A DNA stretch of 64,000 nucleotides from Elysia marginata (lineage: Eukaryota; Mollusca; Gastropoda; Plakobranchidae): NCBI GenBank assembly GCA_019649035.1, contig BMAT01008040.1, positions 81,384 through 145,383 on the forward strand, read 5' to 3'. The notes under the pieces were generated by a model that did no database searches, had not been told where the DNA came from, and saw only the letters and a list, made by a program, of their open reading frames with translations. Position 1 is the stretch's first letter. Each line of letters opens with the position of its first letter. Positions 1 to 12,100 of the stretch are shown piece by piece. The translations under genes were made by a program, and so were the position numbers.

Positions 1-288
1 GTGCATTCCTGTTGCGCTTTTAATTTCTGTAATAGAACTTCAAAAGATACGAAAGTTTCCTTTCACATGTAAAAAAATTTCATTTCTATTTTCATAACTA
101 GCTGAGTAACCCGTTCTATGAACGGTGAAAATGAGCTAGATTATCACAGGAATATTTTGACAGGGTTTATAACACAACCTTAGTATTGTTTTTCGCCTTT
201 GTGCTGTGCGCATGAGTATTGAGTACATCTTTTCGTCGGTGTAAAAATACCTATAAAAAATGTACTAAAAACACTAACCAACCCAACC

Positions 289-333
<45 letters not shown>

Positions 334-930
334 TCTCTCCTGTTCTCTTTCCTGAGCTTATTTCCCCCTTTCTTTCCCCTGTTCAAACTCTTAGTATGAG
401 ATTAAAAGTGTATGGAAAATATAACATGATATAATCCTCCACCCCTCTATTTCCTGTTATTTTGATATTATGGTTTCTCTCTGATAACTTTTAATTCACA
501 CGTTTTGACACATTACCGCCGTTTTTCGTTCCACCTGTATCGCTCTCACTGTTTCCCTTAGTTGTTGACTTCCTCGTATTTTTTTCAAACTATACCGTAC
601 ACCACAGAGCTGTTTTCTTTTATTTCCCTGGCTCTGAATTTGAAGTCTAGAGTTCTTAAAATTAATTTAACATTTCAATGTGACAACCACTCCTTTTTTC
701 CTTCAACCCCTACACCTCTGTCGCCTTTCACTCGCTCTTATTCTCCTTTTTTCTTACCGTCTTTCTACTCCCACCCCCACCCAATCACCATGTTGATGAA
801 ATTTACAAACCATTCAAACGCATAACTATAAACTCTTTTCGACACGAAATATTTTATAATTATATCATTTCCTTATGTGTTTTGCGAGACAAGGGAGTCG
901 GCTTTAGGTTTTGTTTTTTTTTTAAAGTAT
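1..930. other. Non-coding, with a (CT)n microsatellite
   Basis: A (CT)n run spans about 289-340. The remaining sequence is pyrimidine-rich on the plus strand from 430 to 800. I see no credible exon or element. Confidence 0.5.
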
Positions 931-1995
931 AGGCATCACGATTTTCACAAAAATTAGCACCATTCTAAATGCCCTCTTACATCAATTTAGTGTGATTTGA
1001 AATGGATAAGCTAATTTTCCCAAATTTAAAGCCCCGCCCCCCTCACTCATACAAAAAAGCCTTTTCTGGCTGAAAAATGACCTCTCTTTCCATTGCGATG
1101 AAGAAAAAAATAAGAAGAAAAAGAATCAACATTGTAGCTTTCTAGCCTAGAAGCTAGATCCAGATTAAATCTACATACAATGCTAGATTGATTTTCAAGC
1201 ACAAATGATCCTACGGATTGAACTGATCCTAGACCTAGTACCTAGATCATGATTTTCAAACACAAATGTTCCTACTAATCCTAGACCTAGATTCTAGATG
1301 TAGATCTAGATTTCTCTAAGGGACCTGAGGATGTAATGTAGATCTAGTCAAATCAAAAGGGCCCTGGTCATCTGTTTGTAAATCATTTCAATCAAATCAT
1401 GACTTCGTGATGCTCTAGGGCCTACCTAAAAGTTCTTTGTCGTATGCTAAAAAAAAGATTTAAGTGGAGAGAAAAAAACTTGGATAGACATCACGGTTTT
1501 CTCATAAATTAAAAAAAAAGCAAAATTATTTGCAGAGATCACAGACGATTCTAAATGGCCCCCTTGCATCAATTTAGCGTGATTTGATATGGATAAGCCA
1601 ATTTTCCCAATTTTAAAGCCTTTTCTGGCTGAAACTTCACCTCTCCTTCTCTTATAATATGATTTGCGTTTCGCACTGTAATTTTTCAGCGTATATAGAA
1701 ATTTCCAAAAATTTAATCAGCACAAGCGAACGCGCCATGTCATGAACGCATTTCGAGGTTCAAGTGAAACCAAAAATAGATTTAAAATGGAGAAAAAACT
1801 TGGATAGGCTCTACGATTTTCACATGAATTGAAAAAGCATAATTATTTGCAGAGATCATAGACAATTCTAAATGCCCTCTTACATCAATTTAGTGTGATT
1901 TGAAGTAGCTAGGCTAATTTTCCAAATTTTTAAGCCACCCACAAAAAAGCCTTTCCTGTCTGAAAATTAACCTCTCCTTCCATTATAATAAGAAG
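931..1995. repeat. Three direct copies of a 170-220 bp repeat
   Basis: Copies lie at about 931-1105, 1455-1665 and 1771-1995. Each has ATTCTAAATG(C/G)CCC, CATCAATTTAG(T/C)GTGATTTGA, and a final AAAGCCTTT(T/C)CTG(G/T)CTGAAA, followed by CCTCTC(C/T)TTC. Copies 2 and 3 also share the leader GGAGA..AAAACTTGGATAG. No ORF. The interval between copies 1 and 2 (1130-1350) is rich in TCTAGAT-type palindromes. The family is unknown. Confidence 0.75.
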
Positions 1996-3190
1996 TATTA
2001 AATTTTGTATTACCGGTATTTTTGCATCATAAATAAAGATTTGCCAGACGATCTAAGTCAAAATGCCATCTGGATCTATTTACTTGTTCGTAAAGATATT
2101 TAAAATGAACTGATCGCCGATTTTACAATGTATTATAAATTATAAATTTACAATAGTATGAATGAAATTTCCATTTATTTGTAGCTCTTCTTTGTCAACT
2201 TTTAAAACATTCCTGTTCGTGTTAAAAGTTATGTTTCCGTCTTGTGATCTTTGTTATCAATGTTTATTTCTGACGACATATGAACATTGTAGTATGATAT
2301 CTGACATAGCTTCTTCTTGCAGTGAAGTGTAAATTAACAACGGTAATAGCACAGTTTATATAAAGAATCTTAAAAATATATATTTAAAGTATTTACCACG
2401 AGCTAATTAGCCATTAAAGACCGAGAAGAACCAATGAGGCCTACATTATTTAATAGCGTCATGTAAATTTATATAACATAATCAAGATACCATTGCAGAA
2501 AACAATAATATTATATTATAAAAAACACATTTAAGGGTTTCTTTTTAGTTATAATAAATATGCACTGTTTATTTTGATTATCAATAGTAATCAATAATCC
2601 TGATTAATGGTGTTATCGGAATAGTTTAATCAATAATCCTTTAGATATAACGGTGTAACGGGAACAAGAAAGCGACTTTCTCTCTAAAACCCATTAATTT
2701 TTCTGTTGCCCAAGCCGCGCTGCGCGAAGGGTTGCCACAAGTTGACGCCCACTCCGCCCGCCTCTCTCTCTCGCGTGATTCTCTCAACAAACCAAGAGAG
2801 GCATGCAGTTCGTCTAGCCCTTTCAGTCTAATTAGTTTATAAGTTTAAATACATAAACATATTCCACATTCAAAAGGTGCATCATCGACTTAAAAATTCC
2901 AATATATAAATAACACAAGATAGGTAAAACAATTATCTCGTCTAAAAATTCTCATCTCTATATATTAAAAAAAAAAGATTTGCAAACAGGATTAGCCTAT
3001 ATTTACTTGTATACACAACCGACTGATTTCGCTTTATCTTTTATATGTTAAATTAAACTTTATGGCACAAATGATTTCCTTCGTCTTTCAGTTTTTAGTG
3101 ATTGGCAAAAGACGATGGCTGCGCACTGAAAAGGTGTATCTATCAAAATAAGGGATGACTATTAGGCTTATCCTTCAAGATATATATTTT
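1996..3190. other. Non-coding AT-rich interval
   Basis: No coding signal. A less AT-rich patch at 2700-2815 contains GCCGCGCTGCGCG and CTCTCTCTCTCGCG; its nature is unclear. Confidence 0.4.
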
Positions 3191-3201
3191 AGGTTTTTGT
3201 G

Positions 3202-3206
<5 letters not shown>

Positions 3207-3242
<36 letters not shown>
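3207..3242. repeat. (TA)n microsatellite at the 3' end of a LINE fragment
   Basis: About 36 bp of alternating TA, directly abutting the 3' side of the minus-strand LINE fragment, as expected for a microsatellite grown from a LINE tail. Confidence 0.8.
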
Positions 3243-3243
<1 letters not shown>

Positions 3244-3905
3244 AAGAGGGTGTTTAAGCATTTGATTTCATTAGTATACTTGAGAAATTTTTTGATTAAG
3301 CGGTCAATTTGATGTACATCATAATTTTTGGCGTTTCTGGCCCAGACAACGATGCGAAACACAATACATGTAATACTCTCCATCACAGATCTATAGAACA
3401 GATTGCACAGTTTTCTTTCAATTTTGAAGGAGGACAACTTTCTCATAACGTAGGCCTAAAGCCTTAGAGGTTTAATATCTTATGCAGTATTTTCAAGTGT
3501 GTACTCCATTCCAACTTATTACCGGTAACTACCCGGTACTCTTAAATATTTGCAACTTTGAAATTGCTCGATGGTTTCATTTTTTATGGAGATAGCTTGA
3601 AGATCACTTTTATTTTTCCTAAAATCGATTACAGTGTATTAGTTCTTTGGTTTTGGAAGTGTTTAGTTTGAGAAAGTTGTCCTCGCACCATATAACAAAG
3701 CGTTCGACCTCAGACCTGTAGGCAGCTTCATCGTTCACATTAATCAAGCCCTGTAAGGTGGTGTCGTCTGCAAATTTTAGCAATTGCACAAGATCTTCAC
3801 GAGAACTTCTACAGTCGTTAGTGTAGCACGTAAATAGTACAGCTCCTGTATTTCTTATAACAACATCGGACTTTGAATGAGAACATTCTACAAATTGTGG
3901 ACGCT
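3243..3905 (-). mobile_element. 5'-truncated LINE fragment, L2/CR1/Rex1-like reverse transcriptase
   Basis: Minus-strand translation shows RT core and C-terminal pieces: RPQFVE, YTNDC, the catalytic KFADDTTLQGL, the ERFVIWCEDNFLKLN region, TSKTKE, and downstream NLFYRSVMESI. These are typical of L2/CR1-type LINEs. The stretch between NTGA and LFTCYTNDC is shorter than usual, so the PQG region seems deleted. The frame changes between the 3619 and 3446 ends. It is dead, and clearly the same broad family as the copy at 50.7-51.8 kb. Confidence 0.75.
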
Positions 3906-4127
3906 CCAAAGGGATTCAGCGTCTGGTACGTATCCGTTTGTCCAAGTTTCACTTATAGAAATTATACTAGCAACTTTGAAGTCTCTGTTATATCTGGTAA
4001 GGGAACACAGTTATTTTTTTTGTTATTTCGTGACCGAATATTTCTCATTAACACATTCGGTAGGAATGACCTGAAAGGACGTTCTCGCCTTGTTTTGACA
4101 CCGCCTTTTCTACCCCTCTTACATGGT

Positions 4128-7100
4128 TTCATCATCATCATCAGGTGCCGTGCCTGGAGCAGGCATTGACGGTCATGGTTTTCCAAATCTGTCGCTCACA
4201 AGAGGACTTCATGAACTGGCTTCTTGTATGCTGCTCCATGTTTGCCCAGGTGTTCAGACTGTCGACATAAGTTGTTCTTTGGCGTCCACGGCTTTTCTTT
4301 CCATTGATCTTCCCTGTCATTGCGAGATGCTCAATCCCTCGTGCTCTGTAGATATGGCCTGTGAACTTCATTTGTCTTCTTCTGATTGTACTGTAAAGTG
4401 ATCTTCCTGTATTTGCCATATTAAGTACCTAGTCGTTGGTCTTTTTATCTTTCCACGACACTTTTATTTTTAATATTCTCCTAATAAACCACATCTCTGC
4501 CGCTTCTATTTTTTTCTTAAGAGTGTTGTTCATTGTCCAGCATTCGCAGCCATATATACGAACAGACCAAACATATGCTTTTCAAATTCTTATTTTTGTA
4601 TCCATGTGTATATTTCTGTTGGTCATGAGTGGCGACAGATTTTTGAAGGTTGTTTTTAATGTGATTATTCGCTTTCTTATCTCGGTTTCACACTTTCCAT
4701 CAGATGTTAACATATATCCCAGATACTTGAACTGATTAACTTGTTTGACTTGTGTTCCATTACTCCTAATTTTGCATGATGGTGCTTGGGGCTTCTTTGA
4801 TACAGTCATGCTTTCTGTCTTCGCAATATTCAGGGACAGTCCTTTTATTTCACTTTCCTTTACGACAATATCCAGCATTTTTTGTAGAGACTGTTCTGAC
4901 TGCAATTAACACAGTATCATCAGCATATCTTATATTGTTGATGTTGTGTCCACTTAGTCCAATGCCTTGGATGTTATCAAGCTCTCTAAGAATCATCTCA
5001 CTGTAAAGATTGAATAAGTCTGGTGAGAGGATGCATCCTTGTCGGACTCCACGGGTGATTGGTGTTTCTTCACTATGCTCTCCTCCTACTCAAACTGTAG
5101 CTGTTTGTTTCCAGATGAGGGTTTTCAGTATTCTAAGATCTTTGCCATCAATGTCCAGACTGTCCAGTATGTGGAATAGTTCTTCATGCCTTACTTTATC
5201 AAATGCTTTGGAGTAGTCAATAAAGCATAGATATAGGTCTTTCTGGGTTTCTATGCACCTCTCCATCAGCATCATCATAGTAAAAATGGCATTGGTTGTG
5301 CCTTTATTTGCAACGAAACCGAACTGTGTCTCCGATATCTCAGGTTTGATTTTGCTTCGGATTCTTGTTAGTAGAATTTTCAAAAGAAGTTTGAGTGTGT
5401 GACTCATGAGGCTGACTGTTCTGTGGTTTTCACATTCTGTAGCTCCCGGTTTTTTCTGGAGTGTGATGAATGTGGATATCAACATGTCTTTGGGGATATT
5501 GCCTGTGTCATATATCCTGTTGAGTAGCTTTGTTAGTTGATCTATACCCCAGTTGCCAAGTGCTTGCAATAATTCAATGGGGATTTGGTCTGGCCCTGCT
5601 GCTTTACCATTTTTCATATCATTGATTGTTTTCTCAACTTCTGCTTTTAGAATAGGTGGACCTTCTATTGGCTTTTGAGTCTCAGGTTGTTGTCCTCTTT
5701 CATCATAAAAGAGCTCTTGGATATACTCTGACCATCTTTCTAGTATGTCCGAAGTTTTCATCAAGATTTTCCCATCTTTTGATTTTATACATCCACCTTG
5801 AGCTGTCCTTTTCTTGCTGGCAATGTCATTGATCTTTTGATGCATGTATGCATTGTCTGCTTTTTTGCAATCTTCAATTTCTTTGCATTGTCCATTTATC
5901 CATTCTTCTTTTGCCTCATTGCACATTTTCTTAATTTCTTTGTCAATTGATTTGTACCTTGAGGGGTCTTGTGTAGCTTTTCGTCTTAAAGCCATCTTAT
6001 CCAATATGCTTTGTGTCATCCATTTCTTATGTTCTCATTTTGGTTGTTTTGGGATGTTTTCTTCTGCCGCCTTTTCCATGCTGTCTTTTAGTATTTCCCA
6101 TTGTCTTTCTTCCGCCGTGCTAGCTTCTAGTGCTTCAAATTTATTTTTCACGTCAGTTGTAAATTTGTTTCTGAGATCGTGGTCTTTATTCAGTGCCTTC
6201 AGGTTGTACTTCATTTGATGTTTAGGTTTTTTAGAGCTTTCAGTTTGGCATGTACTTTGCAAACCACTGGATTATGGTCGCTTCCACAATCTGCTCCAGG
6301 CATAGTCTTGGCTGATAATACAGCATTTCGAAAACGTGACTGAATCAAAACATAGTCGTTCTGATTTCTATACTTATCTCCTGGGCTTATCCAAGTCCAT
6401 TTTCTCCTTGGATGATTTTCAAACCATGTGTTTGCTACAACAAGATCATTTTCTTGACACCATCCAACAAGCATTTCTCCTCTTTCATTTATTTCCCCTA
6501 GTCCATGTGAGCCCACAGTGTTTCCAATTCTTCTTGCTCCTACCTTGGCATTGAAATCTCCCATTATGATCTTGATGTTGGTTGATTTCATTTGCTGTAA
6601 GGTCTTGTCTAGTTCTTCATAGAATGCCTCAACTTCTGTGTCGTCGTGATCAGTTGTTGGCGCGTACACTTGAAAATATTCGTGTCAAACGGTTTTGAGC
6701 TAAGAGTTGTTACAATAATTCTATCTGATACTGGCCAGAATCCTTTTAGTGACTTTGCTATGTTTGGAGTTAGCATGATTCCAACTCCTCTTTCATGTAG
6801 ATTTCCTCCTGAAAAGACCATCTTGTAGCCATCTGATGTTATCATATCTGCGTCTTTCCATCTTACTCCTGCGAGTCCTAATATGTCAACTTTCATACGT
6901 GTCATTTCCATTTTCACATTTTCAAATTTTCCCTTTTGATTGAGAGTTCTGACATTCCAAGTAGCTATCTTCATTGGTGCTGATTTTTGGACAGTAGCTA
7001 GATGACGATCTGGTGCCACCTGTCCAGCGTGGCAATCCCTACCGAGCGAGGTGTTCTTATCAAGAACCCCTTTCACGCTGTTCCCCTTGTTATGTTTTGA

Positions 7101-7430
7101 TTTGTTCACCATGATATACTATTCAGATATACAGACAGTAGGCTGCAATTACTTTCTGTCCGAGCAGTGCCCTTACTGGGCGGTAGTCCTGACCATTGCA
7201 TCCAAGGATGTCCTCTGTTCAGCACAGCGAAATACGAAACCATAAACAGAGGTACTCCCTGAGTGCTCCCGTACTTCATCCACCACCTGCTTCCATGGCT
7301 TCACGTCACCCTGGTTGGGGGGCTGAGTGGGTACTCGACCTTGCCCAAGGGTCTCCCACAGGCTAGCGGAGGGAAGGATTGCCTTAATTTCCTTTGACAG
7401 AATATTCCGTCCCGCTACCCTAATTGGTTT
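4128..7430 (-). mobile_element. Decayed non-LTR retrotransposon (APE endonuclease + RT; RTE/Nimb-like)
   Basis: Read on the minus strand. The 5' part (7112 downwards) opens with APMKIATWNVRTLNQKGKF and continues as an APE-type endonuclease (VDILGLAGVRW, GDFNAKVG, SDHNPVV). RT follows (KNGKAAGPDQIP, FIDYSKAFDKV, then IRYADDTVLI near 4910-4940), and a C-terminal region with GHIYRARGIEHL and SRGRQRTT. The 3' end carries an (ATG)n-type tail at about 4128-4143. The coding frame is interrupted at least five times: frame changes near 6610-6670 and 6211-6262, in-frame stops at 6035 and 5090, and further shifts toward 4905 and 4582. The 5' leader extends to roughly 7.4 kb. Clade assignment by eye is tentative; proteins of this kind are often mislabelled craniofacial development protein 2 in databases. 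Confidence 0.88.
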
Positions 7431-7607
7431 AATAAAGCAATTATCGTAATGCATTTAATGAATAATATAGGCTACTATTGTACTAAACAGGATTCGCTGA
7501 TAACTGTTGTCTCATCGATATTAATGAAAATACTAAAATCTCAAGGGTATGCCTTAATCTCTTTCAAAAGATTTTTTTGTGGCGACACAGTTACCGGTAG
7601 GCCTAGT

Positions 7608-8036
7608 CGTCTTGCAACCAGTCCAAATGAGTCTTAAGTCGAAATTGGAAGGTAGACAGATATTGGTATCACTGAAAAGCTTATTTTCTCTACTTTTAAA
7701 TTCAACAAACAGAAAAGCTCTATAATGCTTCTGTATGAAGTTGTAACCGTTTGAAGTTGGCAGGGTTAGGACTTGTGAAATTTCAGAAAGGGGAGAAAAC
7801 AGCATTACAAGTTTAGACAACTACAAAGGTATTGAGGCCTCAACAATCATACCAATTAAAATTAAACACCTAAGCAATGAAATTTGAACATCCATCAGGT
7901 GTGAAAACTGTTAAGAAATGGTTTTTGTGTCAATATCTAAAATATAAAAAAATTGACTTCTGAATACCCACTAAACTTTAAAAGCCTATATCTCCAAACT
8001 AAGCTTTCCGACTTACGACTCATTTGGACAGAATGC
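7608..8036. mobile_element. MITE with ~25-bp terminal inverted repeats (copy A)
   Basis: The left end reads GTCCAAATGAGTCTTAAGTC. The right end, reverse-complemented, reads GTCCAAATGAGTCGTAAGTC. Nearly the whole ~430 bp is repeated, in the same orientation, at 45273-45712 with moderate divergence. It has no coding capacity. Target duplication and superfamily are not determined. Confidence 0.75.
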
Positions 8037-8039
8037 ATA

Positions 8040-8680
8040 TTTTTTTTATGTAAGCATTCGTCTGTTTCGGGCATGAAAAGTCGAGGCGTCCTCGTCGGAA
8101 ATGAAAGGGAAAACATAGAATCTAAACCTGAGAAAGCGCGGGAGGAAAAAAAGGTCAAGAAGTTAAAGCATGAACGGAATAATTAACGTTATATCGATAA
8201 ACAAAATTCTGTGTTGATCTTACACAGTTATAAACAGTTTACGGCAGCCTAACAAGCCCACTGGCCTTGACCGTGACTGGCTGACTGTACTGCCCCACAG
8301 ACTGGTCCTCAGTCCTCACCACAGGTTGAACAGAAAACTCACTGGTACGGTATGCCTAGGAACAGATTCTATGGGCCTTGTGGTGCTTAGATCATAATTA
8401 TAGCCCGTTAGTTTGTCATTTAAATCTCTTACGGAGATTTACTTTGTATGCTTGTTAAAATGAGTTTAATAAATCTACGCACTCAAAATCCGCGAAATGC
8501 AAGGAATTCGATCGCCCTCTCTTACTCTCGGTCCAGCCTAGATCTAGATAGATCAAATCTTGCCTAGGCGGCCTACAGTACCAAGCCTGTCTAGATTTTA
8601 ATTATTAATATTAAGAGTAGATCTAGATCTATTTACGAGACGAAATCCAGAATTATCTAGGTCTACCTGGCCAATATACC
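8040..8680. other. Interval upstream of PNP; probable promoter / 5' UTR exon region
   Basis: PNP coding exon 1 is preceded by a splice acceptor, so the transcription start must lie further left. This interval has a less AT-biased block at 8245-8400 and a cluster of TAGATCT-type palindromes at 8540-8640. I cannot place the 5' UTR exon or a core promoter. Confidence 0.25.
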
Positions 8681-8681
8681 G

Positions 8682-9010
8682 GCTCTGTGGCCAAGGCCTA
8701 GGGGTAAGACACTCGCTCAGAGATTGGGAGGTGTGGGTTCGATCCCAGGCCGAGTCAAATCAAGGACTTTAAAATTGGTATCAGCAGCTAATCTGCGTAG
8801 TGTCTGACATTATGGATTTAGTGCTAAGTCTGGTTGGCCCGGTGCCAGGATAATGTGACTGGATGTTATGTGTGCAAGCGCTCCTTACATCAGTGTGGCA
8901 GCATGCTTTCAATTGTCCCAAGCACTCATAAGGGTGTTGAATTTGTGCTGCCTAGTCAGTTTAGCCTGTAGTTTGAGCCAGGCAGTGCACTTGGCCAACA
9001 AGTTTATCCT
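8682..9010 (+). mobile_element. tRNA-derived SINE
   Basis: The head has an A-box-like stretch (GTGGCCAAGGCC...GGTAAGACACTCG) and a good B box (GGGTTCGATCCC, about 8736-8747). It is followed by a non-tRNA body including TCTGGTTGGCCCGGTGCCAG and AATGTGACTGG. From memory this core resembles a conserved SINE central domain known from molluscs and other invertebrates (Nin-DC type); I cannot verify that here. It lies just upstream of PNP coding exon 1. Confidence 0.7.
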
Positions 9011-9145
9011 ACTGACTGTGCTTGGATGAAGCATTTTATGATTTTAAAAATACCCGGTATAAGAAAAACAAATATTTTTCAACCTACATTGTAAGTTTGC
9101 TGTCTTATGCTTTTCAGAAGTGAAGTCAACTAGGAACTGCAAAAA

Positions 9146-12100
9146 ATGGCTGCCACAAACTCAGACATGTCCAATGCAGGGTAAGTTTTGGATTGCTGTG
9201 TACAGGGCACAATTCACTTCCCATAGATCAGCATTTATAAATAATCTGACACTTTATAGTAAATGGCAAATTTTGATATTTCCTCAATGTTGTCAATATT
9301 TAGTGTTTGTATAGCTGGGTATTTTCTTTTTCTGTTGGGCGTGGCTTACATGTCTGAGACAAAAGCATGTATGAACTACATTTAGTACAAGTACTTATTT
9401 GTCTGTAAATTAATTTACTTTTCTGGATTTGGACAGCCTTTTTGTCGTTGCTTTATTGCAGACCTAAATTTTTTTTACTAGGCAGCCTATTAGTTAGTTA
9501 GATAGGCATTTTGGCCATGTTATTTAAAGGAAATTTTTATTAAAAATGGGGGACGTTGATAGAGTTTTAAAAATGTTATTCCTTAAAGTGTAAACTTTTA
9601 ATTCAATTCACATGGTTTTTTAATTTATGAACTAAATTAGTCTCATTCTCAGTAAAAAATTGTTGATTTTCATGACATAAATGTCACCTGTATACATCTC
9701 AAAGGCATATTTTTAAATTGAAATTTTAACAACCTTGATAAAAGAAGTTATAGATATGTTGGGAAACGTCTAGCAATTGTGTTTTTATAAGAGGAAAGTA
9801 TTGTATAGCAATCTCAGTGTAATGTTTTAAATTTTAAACTTAACAAAACTGTTTTAACGCTTCTTATTCTGAAAACAAATTTACAGTACACAGTCGTGAA
9901 AGGTCATCTCTTTTCTTTTTTTAATAAACAAGAGCTGATCTTACCTCAGATTTCCTTTCCAACTGGTTCCCAATTTTATTTTATTATTTTCTTTTGTATC
10001 TTTTCCAGCAGAACACTTTTCTTTAAAAAAAAAAAAAAAAAAGAAAATCAAGATTTTTCTGAATACGTGATGCAGTCAGTAAATTGAATTTGCAGTTTTG
10101 ATATCTCATCAAATACAGAATACAGAATTACATTCATCTCACATGGGAAAATAAAAAAAATTATGTGCTCGATCAAGAAAAAATAAAGAAAAGAAGCATC
10201 ATAAAGAATCAGTAAGACTAAGAGATTATAACTAAAATACTGTGACTTAAAAAATGCAGGTATTAAGCACACTTAAAATGTTAAATATAATTAAATATGA
10301 GGAAATACATTTGAAAAGCTCAGTTCGACATAAATAGTAAAGTATAGGCTACCGGTCCTAGTGGTAGTGAAATGCATCAAGGTGACAGCTTATATAAATC
10401 CAGTTAGTTCTACACAAATGTTTCATAATTAAATGAAAAGTAAAAAAATCTGTCAGAAACAATGAGAAATGTTTGTTTACTGTTAATGTTTAGAAAAAGT
10501 ACACTTGGCTTAGACCATACATGTGCTAAGAGATTATTTACATATATATTGCTGAGTACAAGAAAGACTAGAGTCAACTTATGTTTTACAAATAGCTATC
10601 ATGAATATGGTTGGTACTCAAAGTTTTATACCATGTTTACTTGTTTAATGACAGCTAATCATGGTTACAGTACTCAGAGTTTTATGCCATCTTATGATCT
10701 TTACTTATTTAATTACAGCCAATCATGATTATGGTACTCAGAGTTTTATGCCATCTTTACTTGTTTAATTACAGCTACAGCTATGAAGACATTCAAGCCA
10801 TGGCTCAGGAGATCCTCAAGTACTCTTCACTGCGGCCTAAAATTGGCATTATTTGTGGGACAGGCCTTGGCGGGATTGCTGATGTTTTGGAAGATCCAGT
10901 ACCTGTGCCATATGAAGTGATTCCAGACTTCCCTGTCAGCACAGGTTAGAGCTCCTTTTATTTTGTTGCAGCTTCTTAACGGTGCTTAGAAAAAAAGTTT
11001 TTAAGAGAAAGTATAAAGATAAATTGACTTTTGGAGCACCTCTTAGTTATCTTCCATGAAATATATTTCATGGAGATGGAGTTTTTGAAAATGTCATTAA
11101 TTTTAATTTTTTAAAGTTTTTGCTCTTTAATCACAAAGTAAATCAAACGTCTGGTATTTTTTAAAAATTCTTAGAACTCTATGGCCCAATGCATGAACCT
11201 GATAACCCCTGTTTTCCTAAAAAATGAGATAAAGGTACCAGCAAATATTCCATAATGTGCTTCATAACATATACAGTCGGACCCGTGAAATCGGGAATTT
11301 CTGTGAAATCGGGAAAAATCCCAGGGAACGGAATTTTTTCTATCTAAAGTCATCGTGAAATCGGGAAATTTTACCCGCCTAATCGGGAAAAAAATCCGTA
11401 AATGACTGTCAATATCAAGTGTTGACAGCATGTTATTTGCGGTCTAGACATAGGGAAAGCGCATCACTCAGGCGTTATGAATGAATTAGCACACAGGTAA
11501 TCAATAAATGTTTGCTCTGTGCTTAGGCGACGTTTAGCAAGATGTTTGGGAGGGGTGTCGAGAAGTCTAACTGCCACGCGACGGTCTCACGGGTCAGTTA
11601 ATTCCAGGTAGTCATTCGTCAAGCTGTGTTTGATCTAATGGGTAATCTGGCAGATGGTACACACGCGCCAGACATGGTGCAAACAAAGTGGGTTTTTAAG
11701 AAAGAGCACTATTTTCTGTGTTTGTTTTGTAAAGTTGTAAAATGTTGACCTCTGCGTGTACGATTAAGCGGGTCTCGTAAGTAGACTTAGTGAAAGTGTA
11801 TAAAACTCTGGCTAAAAATCTAGAGCTTATTCTTTTTCTTACTCACAAACACTTTCTCTCCATCTATCTAACCCCCCCTCTCTCTTTCTTTCCTCCTTAC
11901 ACCCACAAACACTCTCCTCCTTCTTTTAACTTCTCTCTCTCTCTCTGACTATGTCTCCATCTCTTCCTTCCCTAGCCCTCTCTCTCTTACCCTGTCTGTC
12001 TCTCTCTGTTCTCTCTCCCTCTCTGCCTGAGTTTTACATTTATTTCAACAAGAGGTCCAATTTTTAGTAAAAAATGCAAAGACCTGGAAAATCGGGAAAA

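Noticed and set aside
5844-6218. 124-aa plus-strand frame rich in Ser/Leu/Phe
   Set aside because: Antisense shadow of the LINE RT/endonuclease region.
8682-8752. Possible tRNA gene (A and B boxes)
   Set aside because: No complete cloverleaf that I could fold, and a SINE body follows; the same applies to the heads at 52867 and 54819.
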